From: Paenibacillus beijingensis
GTDB taxonomy: Bacteria > Bacillota > Bacilli > Paenibacillales > Paenibacillaceae
Assembly (NCBI RefSeq): GCF_000961095.1
Contig: NZ_CP011058.1
Coordinates: 62,001 to 126,000 of the forward strand
DNA length: 64,000 nt
Reading direction: 5' to 3'
Position 1 is the first letter of the stretch. The number at the start of each line of letters is the position of its first letter. Both the position numbers and the translations under genes were made by a program. The notes beneath the pieces were generated by a model. The model was not told where the DNA came from. It searched no databases and was given only the letters and a program-made list of their open reading frames with translations. Positions 43,272-51,010 of this stretch are shown here, in pieces.

Positions 43272-43712
43272 ATGTTGAGGATAGGTGACCAGGCACCTTT
43301 ATTTGAAGCCAACAGTACCGAAGGCTTGATCCGTCTGCAGGACTATATTGGCCGGCAACCGGTTGTGCTGATCTTTTACCCGATGGATGAAACGCCCGGG
43401 TGCACGAAACAGCTGTGCGCGGTCCGCGATTCCAAAGCGCTGTATGCGGCGCATCATGCGGTCGTAATGGGCATAAATTCCGGATCTCTGGAGCAGCATC
43501 ACAAGTTTGCATCGGCCCAAGGCTATGACTTCCCGCTCGTTGCCGATGCGAACGGATCGATACGCAGGCGCTACGCCGTTGGCAAAATGCTCGGTATCGT
43601 GCTGCAGCAGCGCGTCGTTTATGTGATCGGGAAAAACGGCCGCATCCAATTCGCGAAAAAAGGGCTGCCGCCGACGGAGGAAATTATCGCCGCCTTGTCC
43701 GGTGGCAGTTAG
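43272..43712 (+). CDS. bcp: Peroxiredoxin of the BCP/PrxQ type
   Basis: A thiol-dependent peroxidase of 146 residues. The peroxidatic C44 and the second cysteine C49 lie in DETPGCTKQLCAVRD, the five-residue spacing of BCP/PrxQ enzymes. ATG 43272 follows GGAGGAATAGGG. The 14 codons before it in frame have no ribosome binding site. It is divergent from the giant gene and convergent with pfkA. Confidence 0.92.
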   Translation: MLRIGDQAPLFEANSTEGLIRLQDYIGRQPVVLIFYPMDETPGCTKQLCAVRDSKALYAAHHAVVMGINSGSLEQHHKFASAQGYDFPLVADANGSIRRRYAVGKMLGIVLQQRVVYVIGKNGRIQFAKKGLPPTEEIIAALSGGS

Positions 43713-43743
43713 GCGCCCGGAGTCGACGAAGACAAATCGCGGT

Positions 43744-43796
43744 GAAAAAAACGAAAGCCATATATCCGACAAACAGGACGGATATATGGCTTTCGT
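43744..43796 (-). terminator. Rho-independent terminator of pfkA
   Basis: An 18-base perfect stem: ACGAAAGCCATATATCCG (43751-43768) with CGGATATATGGCTTTCGT (43779-43796). On the minus strand a T-run follows. Confidence 0.9.
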
Positions 43797-43829
43797 ATGT
43801 GTAATCTATCGCGTATCGCGGCCGAACCG

Positions 43830-44798
43830 TTACTGGGACAGACGGAGCGCCAAATTGTACATTTCCATGTTGAACGGCTTCTTCGTGTTGACAACTTTAT
43901 CAATGTCGGTGCCGACCAGCTCACCGCGGATAATGCCGCACGACTTGGCCGATTCGCCTTCCATCAGCTGGCGCACGGCAAAGTCGCCCAGCTGGCTGGC
44001 CAGCACGCGGTCGTTATGCGTCGGAGCTCCGCCGCGCTGGATATGTCCGAGCACCGTAACCCTCGGTTCGATGCCGCAGCAGTCCGTGATGTGGCGCGCC
44101 ACATCCTCTCCTTTGCCCGCGCCTTCCGCCACCAAAATAATACTGTGGCGTTTGCCATGCTTGAAATTATCCTGCATCCGCTTGGAAACCTCATCCAGGT
44201 TGAACGGAATTTCCGGAACGAGAATCGTCTCTGCGCCGCTTGCAAGGCCGGCGTACAGAGCGATATCGCCGCAATGGCGTCCCATAACTTCAACGACGGA
44301 AGAACGCTCATGCGAAGTCATCGTATCCCGAAGCTTGTTGATCGCATCGACGACAATACTGACGGCCGTATCAAATCCGATCGTGAAATCGGTGAACGGA
44401 ATATCGTTATCGATCGTTCCGGGCAGACCCATCGTCTTGATGCCGAGCTTGCTCAGCTTGTTGGCACCTTGATAGGATCCGTCGCCGCCGATAACGACCA
44501 GCCCGTCGATTCCGCGGTTGCGAAGCACCTGCGCGCCGCGCTCCTGACCTTCAGGCGTCATAAACTCCTTGCAGCGCGCGGTCTGCAAAATCGTTCCGCC
44601 GCGCTGGATAATGTCGCCGACGCTGCGCAGATCCATCTGCCGCAAATCGTCGTTAATGAGCCCTTGATATCCGCGCTGCACGCCGTATACCTCAAGCCCG
44701 TAGTAAAGAGCGCTCCGAACGACCGCCCGTACCGCAGCGTTCATACCTTGCGAATCCCCGCCGCTTGTCAGAACGGCAATTGATTTAACTGCTGACAT
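43830..44798 (-). CDS. pfkA: 6-phosphofructokinase
   Basis: Phosphorylates fructose 6-phosphate with ATP in glycolysis. The 322 residues match the bacterial ATP-PFK family: AVLTSGGDSQGMNAAVR, VVIGGDGSYQGA (ATP site), GLPGTIDNDI (catalytic aspartates in TIDND), EVMGRHCGDIALYAG and HIQRGG. In many Firmicutes pfkA is followed by pyk. Here it stands alone with its own terminator. ATG 44798 follows GGAGG eight bases upstream. The frame opens five codons earlier at 44813. Confidence 0.95.
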   Translation of the reverse strand: MSAVKSIAVLTSGGDSQGMNAAVRAVVRSALYYGLEVYGVQRGYQGLINDDLRQMDLRSVGDIIQRGGTILQTARCKEFMTPEGQERGAQVLRNRGIDGLVVIGGDGSYQGANKLSKLGIKTMGLPGTIDNDIPFTDFTIGFDTAVSIVVDAINKLRDTMTSHERSSVVEVMGRHCGDIALYAGLASGAETILVPEIPFNLDEVSKRMQDNFKHGKRHSIILVAEGAGKGEDVARHITDCCGIEPRVTVLGHIQRGGAPTHNDRVLASQLGDFAVRQLMEGESAKSCGIIRGELVGTDIDKVVNTKKPFNMEMYNLALRLSQ

Positions 44799-44838
44799 CT
44801 GTGTGTCCTCCAATGACGGTAATATTTTAAAAAAAGTG

Positions 44839-45921
44839 TTACGCTTTTCTTCTGCGGATCCAAACGCTGTTGAGAAAAAAGAACATCCGCGTCGCGGGAC
44901 TATTCTTCATCAGCGATCTGGATACCCGCCGTACATCCTCCTGCCCGCTCACTTTCGGATCGGATAAATAAAGTGCGAGCAGCCCTTCGATAATGAGCCG
45001 GTGAAACCGGTCATTCGGAAGTTTCGTCACATCCTGTCTGGCGAGACGGACAATGTCTCCAATCCGCTGCACGACGTGCGATGAGTTATCGTAATAGTTG
45101 CAGAAATTCAGATCGCCTCCTACGCGGTCCTCTTCCTGATCGATCAGATAATCGAGCAGGATGTGGAGACCGCATAAATGCGGAAAGTAGCAATCGCGAA
45201 TCTGCACCGCTTGCTCATCCGTCAATCCGGCATCCGCCGCAGCGAGAAAAAGCATAAACATTCCCAGCGTGGATCCGGTCGCCGCAGCGAATTCGTTCCA
45301 TTGCAGATGCGCGTAACGGCTGCGGTGAAGCTCCCACCACTGCATCAGCTTGGGCTCGCGCAAATCTTTGCGAATGTGCTTATATACTTGCAAATCGCCG
45401 TAAAGACCGACCAGCTCCGTTACGTAAGGCCGGACTTTATTATATGAAGGAAGGCGGGCAACAGACTGCTGGCACATCTGGACGAGATGATGCAAGTAGC
45501 CGCAATCGTCGCGTTCCTTCCGGAGCGCGTAGTAGTCCTGAAGCGCCGTTCCGGGATTCACCGCATCGAGCATGGATTGATGAAGCAGCCGGAAATCTTC
45601 TTCATCGAGCGAAGTGCTCCGATCGCACAAATTGTCCAAATAATCGCTGATCGTCTGCAAAGCAACAATGAGCGGAATGAGCACATCACGGTACTGGAGA
45701 CTGGCCGCCGCATAAACGGCTCCTCCCTGACAGTGAAATTTTTTCTCCGTCATGCTATTCAGCGCCTGCGTCCTAAGTTCGGCATCCGGGATACGGCTTG
45801 CCCGCTCCCGCAGCGCGTCCATTTGAACGGCAACGTCGGGCAGCACATATTTGTATACTCGGTACATCAACAATATTGGCCCCCGCGGAACTCGGCCGGC
45901 CTTCAAACCTTGTTCTCTCAA
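44839..45921 (-). CDS. ytpB: DUF2600 tetraprenyl-beta-curcumene synthase-like enzyme
   Basis: A helical class I terpene synthase-like protein of about 360 residues. B. subtilis YtpB cyclises tetraprenyl diphosphate to tetraprenyl-beta-curcumene, the precursor of baciterpenols in spores. Visible features are the opening GPILLMYRVYKYVLPDV, an aspartate-rich motif SDYLDNLCDRS and a second acidic motif DYLIDQEEDR. The best ribosome binding site (GGAGGG) is seven bases before TTG 45921. ATG 45936 and TTG 46002 are in frame but poorly supported. No squalene-hopene cyclase-like partner lies in the window. It is divergent from an MFS transporter. Confidence 0.85.
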   Translation of the reverse strand: MREQGLKAGRVPRGPILLMYRVYKYVLPDVAVQMDALRERASRIPDAELRTQALNSMTEKKFHCQGGAVYAAASLQYRDVLIPLIVALQTISDYLDNLCDRSTSLDEEDFRLLHQSMLDAVNPGTALQDYYALRKERDDCGYLHHLVQMCQQSVARLPSYNKVRPYVTELVGLYGDLQVYKHIRKDLREPKLMQWWELHRSRYAHLQWNEFAAATGSTLGMFMLFLAAADAGLTDEQAVQIRDCYFPHLCGLHILLDYLIDQEEDRVGGDLNFCNYYDNSSHVVQRIGDIVRLARQDVTKLPNDRFHRLIIEGLLALYLSDPKVSGQEDVRRVSRSLMKNSPATRMFFFLNSVWIRRRKA

Positions 45922-46199
45922 GAAAGCGCCCTCCATGTCTGACAACCAATCCGGGATGGCGCCGCGATTCAATCGGTTGATTGATGCGGTACCAGATTTC
46001 AAGCTTACGTCCGCTGAATTTCAAGCCGCTTATTCATACGAAACGACAGGATTCCATAGTAAACCTCCACAGATAAATGTACCATTTCACTCCATAGAAA
46101 TCCAGTCCGAAGCGGAAAACATGTTTCCTTCCTGCGCATCAAACATGCTATACTTTTATTTAATCAATTTTTGTAAAGATACGGAGTGAAAAAAATCAC

Positions 46200-47384
46200 A
46201 TGAGTTCATCGGATCTAGGCGTTATGGAAGGGGTGTCGGCCGCTACAGCCAGACAGGCTTGGATGCTGCGCATGTATACGTTCGCGATCTATACCACCCA
46301 GGCGCTGCTGGTCTCCTATTTTCCGCTATATTTTTTGTCCAAAGGATTTAACGAACAGCAGATCGGTGTCCTGTATTCATCCGGTCCGCTCATTTCCATA
46401 CTCGCCAATCTGCTTATGGGAGCGGCCAGCGACAAATACCGCACGATACGAAAAGTGCTGATCCTGCTGCTGTTCGGCCAACTCGTCGCTGCAGCCTGTC
46501 TGCTTCCCGCGTCATCGTTTTGGGCCGTCGTCACGATCATGTTCTTTTTTTATTTCTGCCAAACGCCGATGGTACCGCTGACCGACAGTTTGATCGTACT
46601 CGCTTCCCCTCACATTAAGCAGCCTTACGCGCTGATTCGGATTTTCGGTTCGATCGGCTTCTGCGTGTCCGCTTACTTTTTGGGACTTATTTTGAAAGCG
46701 GTAGGAACGCAGTGGACCGTCGCCGTCTGTATAGCCACCATTATCGCGACGCTGCTGATTGCGTTCCTGATGCGGGATTATCAAGGCACGATGCGCAAAA
46801 TGGATTTTTCAGGTTTTTTCCGGCTCGTACGCAAGCCGGACGTCGTGCTCTTTTTCAGCATCGTGCTGATCGTTTCCATCGCCCATCGGATGAACGAAGG
46901 CTTTCTCGGCGTCACGATGAACAAGATGGGAGCAAGCGATACATTGGTCGGGGCGGCATGGTCGATGTCGTCGCTGAGCGAAATTCCGATCCTTTATTTG
47001 ATGGGCAAATACGGCCACAGGTACAAAGAGCTGCCGCTGCTGTTTTTTGCATCGGTATTGTACGCGCTCCGCTTTTGGCTGAACGGCCACATTACGACAC
47101 CGTACGGATTCGTGCTTACTCAGCTGTTGCACAGCGTCACGTTCGGCATTTTCTTTTCAACGGCGCTGCGCTATGTGGCCCAAATTATTCCGGACGAATA
47201 CCGTTCATCCGGCATGGCTCTTTTTGCCATCGTTTGGACCGGCTTCGCAGGCGTTATCAGCGGCTTGTTCGGCGGCTATTTATACCAGCAATACGGAAGC
47301 GGGCTGTTTTTTGACGTCGCTGCGGCGCTCGCGCTGCTCGCCGGCTTGATGTTTATCGGCAAGCATATGCTTGCCCGGAGATGA
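46200..47384 (+). CDS. MFS transporter, LacY/nucleoside-symporter-like (MFS_1_like)
   Basis: A 394-residue protein with 12 predicted helices. The short N-terminus (about 20 residues) leads into YTTQALLVSYFPLYFLSKGFNEQQIGVL, characteristic of the branch that includes phenylpropionate- and sugar-type symporters. The loop 2-3 motif is GAASDKYRTIRKVL, and helix 5 shows IRIFGSIGFCVSAYFLG. The substrate is unknown. GGAGTG lies 10 bases before the ATG. It may be linked functionally to the divergent terpene synthase, but only by position. Confidence 0.82.
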   Translation: MSSSDLGVMEGVSAATARQAWMLRMYTFAIYTTQALLVSYFPLYFLSKGFNEQQIGVLYSSGPLISILANLLMGAASDKYRTIRKVLILLLFGQLVAAACLLPASSFWAVVTIMFFFYFCQTPMVPLTDSLIVLASPHIKQPYALIRIFGSIGFCVSAYFLGLILKAVGTQWTVAVCIATIIATLLIAFLMRDYQGTMRKMDFSGFFRLVRKPDVVLFFSIVLIVSIAHRMNEGFLGVTMNKMGASDTLVGAAWSMSSLSEIPILYLMGKYGHRYKELPLLFFASVLYALRFWLNGHITTPYGFVLTQLLHSVTFGIFFSTALRYVAQIIPDEYRSSGMALFAIVWTGFAGVISGLFGGYLYQQYGSGLFFDVAAALALLAGLMFIGKHMLARR

Positions 47385-47439
47385 GCGCGAATAAGCCAAT
47401 TACAGAACGAAAAATTTAACAAAAAGGATGAAACTTAAA

Positions 47440-48087
47440 ATGAGCTATGAACAGTTGAAAACCGTCATTCACGACCGGAGAAGCGTGCGCAAATATACGG
47501 AGCAGCCGGTGACGGCCGAGCAGATCCGCGAGTTGATCGATTGCGCCCGTTATGCGCCGAGCGATACGAACTCGCAGACATGGGAATTTATCGTGGTGAC
47601 GGGCCGCGACAAAATAAAGGCGATTGAAGAGTTGACCTGGGAGCAAATCCACATCCGCGCCGAGCTTGCCAAGCAGCAGGGATTGGAAAGGGAAGCGCGG
47701 ATGCTCGTCAAGTCGTTCGGGCCGTATGCGACCGCTTTTTCCGACGCTCCCGCTCTTGTCATTTGTCTGGCAACGCCTTATACGTCCAAATTCCGCGACA
47801 AAATCTTCGATCCGATCTCGCTTGCGGAGGAAGAGGTATGGCGCGAGGAAGGCATCAAGAGCAGCTGTCTCGCGTCGCAAAATTTGATGCTGGCCGCGCA
47901 TGCGATGGGACTGGCCACCTGTCCGATGACCGGTCCGGTCCTGCTGGCGGAGCAGCAGCTTAAGACGTACTTGAATATCGACGAAAGCAAAACCGTGAAT
48001 ATGGTCATTGCGCTCGGTTATCCCGCCGAACAGCCCGGCAAGCTTCCGCGCAAGGAAGTCGACGCGATTTTGACAATTATTGAATAA
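47440..48087 (+). CDS. NAD(P)H nitroreductase family flavoprotein
   Basis: An FMN-dependent oxidoreductase of 215 residues. It opens with VIHDRRSVRKYTEQPVT (FMN phosphate binding by RRSVR) and has DCARYAPSDTNSQTWEF, LASQNLMLAAHAMGLATCPM and IALGYPAEQPG, all typical of the nitroreductase fold. It may reduce nitroaromatics, quinones or flavins. ATG 47440 is used: the earlier ATG 47428 lies inside the AAAAGGATG ribosome binding site. It ends at a bidirectional terminator shared with yebC. Confidence 0.9.
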   Translation: MSYEQLKTVIHDRRSVRKYTEQPVTAEQIRELIDCARYAPSDTNSQTWEFIVVTGRDKIKAIEELTWEQIHIRAELAKQQGLEREARMLVKSFGPYATAFSDAPALVICLATPYTSKFRDKIFDPISLAEEEVWREEGIKSSCLASQNLMLAAHAMGLATCPMTGPVLLAEQQLKTYLNIDESKTVNMVIALGYPAEQPGKLPRKEVDAILTIIE

Positions 48088-48092
48088 TGATA

Positions 48093-48127
48093 AAAAGGAT
48101 CGTCCCTCTTTTGCGGACGATCCTTTT
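48093..48127. terminator. Bidirectional terminator between nitroreductase and yebC
   Basis: AAAAGGATCGTCC (48093-48105) pairs perfectly with GGACGATCCTTTT (48115-48127). T's follow on both strands, with a longer run on the minus strand. Confidence 0.85.
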
Positions 48128-48136
48128 GCGTTCCGA

Positions 48137-48859
48137 TCAATTCTCGATGATTTCAAAGTTGGAATAAACGTCCTGAACGTCGTCGTTGTCCTCAAACGCA
48201 TCCATCATTTTTTGCAGCTTCTCCGCGTTCTCGCCTTCGACTATAATCGTGTTCTGCGGCAGCCAGCGCACCGAAGCGCTCGCGAACTCGTAGCCTTCCG
48301 CTTCAAGAGCCATCTTCACCTTGTCGAATTCGAACGGCGGCGTCAAAATTTCGAAGCTTTCTTCCTCGACGACAATATCTTCCGCGCCGGCTTCGAGCGC
48401 CTGCATCATCATCGTATCTTCATCGACCTCGAATTGTTCGCGGTCAATGACGAGCAGTCCCTTATGATCGAACATGTAAGCGACACAGCCGCTTTCGCCC
48501 ATGTTCCCGCCTCTCTTATTAAAAACGGCGCGAACGTCGGCCGCCGTCCGGTTGCGGTTGTCCGTCAAACATTTGACCATAATTGCCACCCCGCCGGGTC
48601 CGTACCCTTCGTACATAATTTCCTCATACTCGACGCCATCGCCCGCCCCGGTCGCTTTCTTGATCGCCCGTTCGATGTTATCGACCGGCATTTGCTCGGC
48701 TCGTGCGCTGGCAATCGCCGTTTTCAGCCCGTAGTTCGCTTCCGGATTCGGGCCGCCGCGGCGTGCCTGCACATAAATTTCCCGCGCAAGCTTGACGAAT
48801 TTATTATTTTTAGCCTGGTCGGCTTTTCCTTTACGGTCTTTAAACAGTTTGAATTTCAT
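48137..48859 (-). CDS. YebC/PmpR-family protein (YeeN/YeeI-like subgroup)
   Basis: The 240-residue three-domain protein belongs to the YebC family. The family was long annotated as a transcriptional regulator. Recent work links it to translation of proline-rich stretches on the ribosome. Core motifs are LAREIYVQARRGGPNPEAN, IERAIKKATGAGDGVEYEE, YEGYGPGGVAIMVKCLTDNRNRT and the acidic C-terminal FEDNDDVQDVYSNFEI. The N-terminus KFKLFKDRKGKADQAKNNKF differs from the usual AGHSKWxNIKHRK, so this is the second paralogue type. GGGGAG precedes ATG 48859. Confidence 0.88.
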   Translation of the reverse strand: MKFKLFKDRKGKADQAKNNKFVKLAREIYVQARRGGPNPEANYGLKTAIASARAEQMPVDNIERAIKKATGAGDGVEYEEIMYEGYGPGGVAIMVKCLTDNRNRTAADVRAVFNKRGGNMGESGCVAYMFDHKGLLVIDREQFEVDEDTMMMQALEAGAEDIVVEEESFEILTPPFEFDKVKMALEAEGYEFASASVRWLPQNTIIVEGENAEKLQKMMDAFEDNDDVQDVYSNFEIIEN

Positions 48860-48990
48860 TTTTCTCGCTCCCCTGAAAGGTTGTCAAGCAACAGTTTATC
48901 ACCAAAAGACAGGTTTGGTCAAAGAAATCGGCACGATGTTGCCGCCGGTAGAAGAGCAGCTAATAAACAGCGGATTATAGATCTCGAGCC

Positions 48991-49020
48991 AAAAAAAGGC
49001 CCCCGAAGATCGGGAGCCTT
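48991..49020 (-). terminator. Rho-independent terminator of the cold-shock gene
   Basis: AAGGCCCCCGA (48996-49006) pairs with TCGGGAGCCTT (49010-49020, one mismatch). On the minus strand TTTTTTT follows. Confidence 0.88.
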
Positions 49021-49075
49021 GCCATATTCGTACCGCTATATTCTAAGTATGGGCAAATTCGTCCGGGGACGAATC

Positions 49076-49273
49076 TTATAACTTGATTACGTTAGCCGCT
49101 TGCGGACCGCGGTTGCCTTCTGTGATGTCGAATTCAACCGATTGACCTTCTTCAAGGGACTTGAAGCCATCGCCTTGGATCGCGGAGTAGTGAACGAATA
49201 CGTCGTCACCGTTGTCAACTTGGATAAATCCGTAGCCTTTTTCTGCGTTAAACCACTTAACTGTTCCTGTCAA
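49076..49273 (-). CDS. csp: Cold-shock protein (CspA family)
   Basis: A single-stranded nucleic-acid-binding OB fold of 65 residues. RNP1 is KGYGFIQV and RNP2 is VFVHYSAI, preceded by the invariant TGTVKWFNAEKG. It is an RNA chaperone that keeps messages unfolded at low temperature. AGGAGG lies eight bases before the ATG. It is transcribed alone from a strong promoter with a structured leader. Confidence 0.96.
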   Translation of the reverse strand: MTGTVKWFNAEKGYGFIQVDNGDDVFVHYSAIQGDGFKSLEEGQSVEFDITEGNRGPQAANVIKL

Positions 49274-49295
49274 ATGAACTACCTCCTAAAATGAC

Positions 49296-49349
49296 CGCCG
49301 TTAGTACGGCGAGTAAGCCCATTATAACCGCTGCCTGGGAAAAAAGCAA
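49296..49349 (-). promoter_or_regulatory. Promoter and leader hairpin of the cold-shock gene
   Basis: On the minus strand, TTGCTT (49344-49349), 17 bases and TATAAT (49321-49326). The short leader holds CGCCGT-TAGT-ACGGCG (49296-49311), a perfect 6-base hairpin about 20 bases before the start codon, possibly influencing translation at different temperatures. Confidence 0.65.
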
Positions 49350-49405
49350 TGTGATTCACTCCGAATTAACGGGTATCGTCGGCGGATCGGAAGCCCCCTC
49401 CCTCT

Positions 49406-50110
49406 TTAAAGCGGGCGGGAAATAAGCAGCCCTTCGGTCGAGCCCGGAATGAACGGCAATCGGGAAGTGAAAAATCCCGTCTCCGCACCGGCAGCTTTAA
49501 GCTCCGTGAGCAGGTCGTCCATGCGGGCATACGGTTCCCAGTGTAGCGAGCTCAGCGGGTAAATCCGCACCTGCCCGCCGGGCTTGCATATTCGCAGCAG
49601 CTCCAGCAGTGCGTCGCGGTGGAACTTATACCCGAACTGCCGCGCATACAGAAACAGAAAATGACTGCACAGCACGAGTCGGAACCGGCCGTCCTCTACC
49701 GGCAGCGAAGGCAAAGCGCCCGCCACATAACTGCCCTTCCGGTCCGGACGCACGACATCGGCCGCAAACTTGGCCAGGCTGTCCGCTCTTCCAAGGTGGT
49801 GACGCTCGATGTTGCCGTAATACGTCCAATCAAATATATCGGCAATCGCCGCAAGCTTCGCCGTCGACGTCTCAATCTCCTGCGACGACTCCTCCACCCA
49901 CAGCTCGGCAGCCTGCGCGTAACGGGGATCGATCGCCGTCACATGCTGCCCTCTTAGGAACGCCTCCGCGGCAAAGGAAGATCCGCCCGCTGCGATATCG
50001 GCAGTCTCCCCTCCCTCCAAATCGGCAGGCTTAAGATCGAACATTCGGATGTACTCGTCAAATCCCCGGCAAGTCATGGCGACTCCGGTCTGCTCATAAA
50101 TGTTGCTCAT
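49406..50110 (-). CDS. Class I SAM-dependent methyltransferase-like protein
   Basis: The 234-residue protein has a Rossmann-type core: motif I region ETADIAAGGSSFAAEAFLRG, VTAIDPRYAQAAE (acidic end of strand 2), then FRLVLCSHFLFLYAR (motif IV region) and LLRICKPGGQVRIYPL (motif VI). Motif I reads DIAAGGSSF rather than the usual D-x-G-x-G-x-G, so cofactor binding needs checking. The substrate is unknown. ATG 50110 is chosen because GAGGAG lies eight bases upstream. ATGs at 50116 and 50131 are worse placed. Confidence 0.72.
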   Translation of the reverse strand: MSNIYEQTGVAMTCRGFDEYIRMFDLKPADLEGGETADIAAGGSSFAAEAFLRGQHVTAIDPRYAQAAELWVEESSQEIETSTAKLAAIADIFDWTYYGNIERHHLGRADSLAKFAADVVRPDRKGSYVAGALPSLPVEDGRFRLVLCSHFLFLYARQFGYKFHRDALLELLRICKPGGQVRIYPLSSLHWEPYARMDDLLTELKAAGAETGFFTSRLPFIPGSTEGLLISRPL

Positions 50111-50264
50111 GCTCATCTCTCCTCGGCTCATCTTGGCTCATCTCGTCTTACGGCTAAGCTCAGCTGTTTCAGCTTGCCGAATATATTAGCGCAAAACCGG
50201 TTTGCTTTCCACCCTTTTTTTTCGCTATGATGAATGAAAGGATTGCAGAGGGGAGAGTAACGCC

Positions 50265-50498
50265 ATGTTCAAAAAACATCAAATATACAAAACGGACAAA
50301 TACAACATGCTAACTGTCGAGGTGCAGGGCAAAACGCTGATCGTACGCGAAATTTCCGACCAATGGGGCGAGGAGTGCCACACTTTTGTCAGTCGGCCGG
50401 AAATGCTGCATTGGGCGGAAAATCGGTTCCGTCCGGAGTCCTACCAAGGCCGCGAGGATGAGCTGGAAGCGATTATGAAGGCGTTCCGCGAAGTTTAA
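50265..50498 (+). CDS. Small protein of unknown function
   Basis: The 77-residue soluble protein starts FKKHQIYKTDKYNML, with a beta-rich first half (LTVEVQGKTLIVREI) and an amphipathic helical second half ending DELEAIMKAFREV. GAGGGGAG precedes ATG 50265 at normal spacing. No recognised domain. It is followed by a small membrane protein on the same strand 107 bases later. Confidence 0.65.
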   Translation: MFKKHQIYKTDKYNMLTVEVQGKTLIVREISDQWGEECHTFVSRPEMLHWAENRFRPESYQGREDELEAIMKAFREV

Positions 50499-50605
50499 CC
50501 AGAAGCGCGGGATGCGCTTCAATAACGCCCGGGCAGGAAAATCGTTCCTGCGCGGCGAACATAAGACGGGGATGGAACGCATACCCGTCATTACGGGAGG
50601 ATTGC

Positions 50606-50797
50606 TTGAAAGCCGTGGATACGACACCGCTCATTATTTTTATTATTGCAGCGTTCTCGCTTGGAGCCCTTATTCTGATGAAACGGGAATCCATTGCGCC
50701 GAACATGCGCCGCGGCCTCGCGCTCAGCGCAGTCGTACTTATCGCGTTCGCATTTATTCTCATTGTCATGAGCCTGGCGTCGATGGGAAGCTCATAA
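50606..50797 (+). CDS. Small two-helix membrane protein of unknown function
   Basis: A 63-residue protein with two hydrophobic helices (about 8-24 and 38-58) joined by a basic loop (KRESIAPNMRR). Translation appears to start at TTG 50606, five bases after GGGAGG. No function can be assigned. It precedes pepF on the same strand. Confidence 0.6.
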   Translation: MKAVDTTPLIIFIIAAFSLGALILMKRESIAPNMRRGLALSAVVLIAFAFILIVMSLASMGSS

Positions 50798-51010
50798 CCT
50801 GCTGCGGGGGCAGCCATACTAAAGGGCAAACTGCGTAAAGAAGGTGCTGGATCCATGAAATGGGCGCCTCTGCTCTTGGCCTTGAGCCTGCTGTCCGGCA
50901 GCGGACCTAGCGGTTCTGCCGCTGTGCGCGCGATGCCGGACGAACCGGATCGCCCGCCGCACGCGGACCGTGCGCTCACCCATCCACAGCCACAACCGAG
51001 GAGGCATTCG

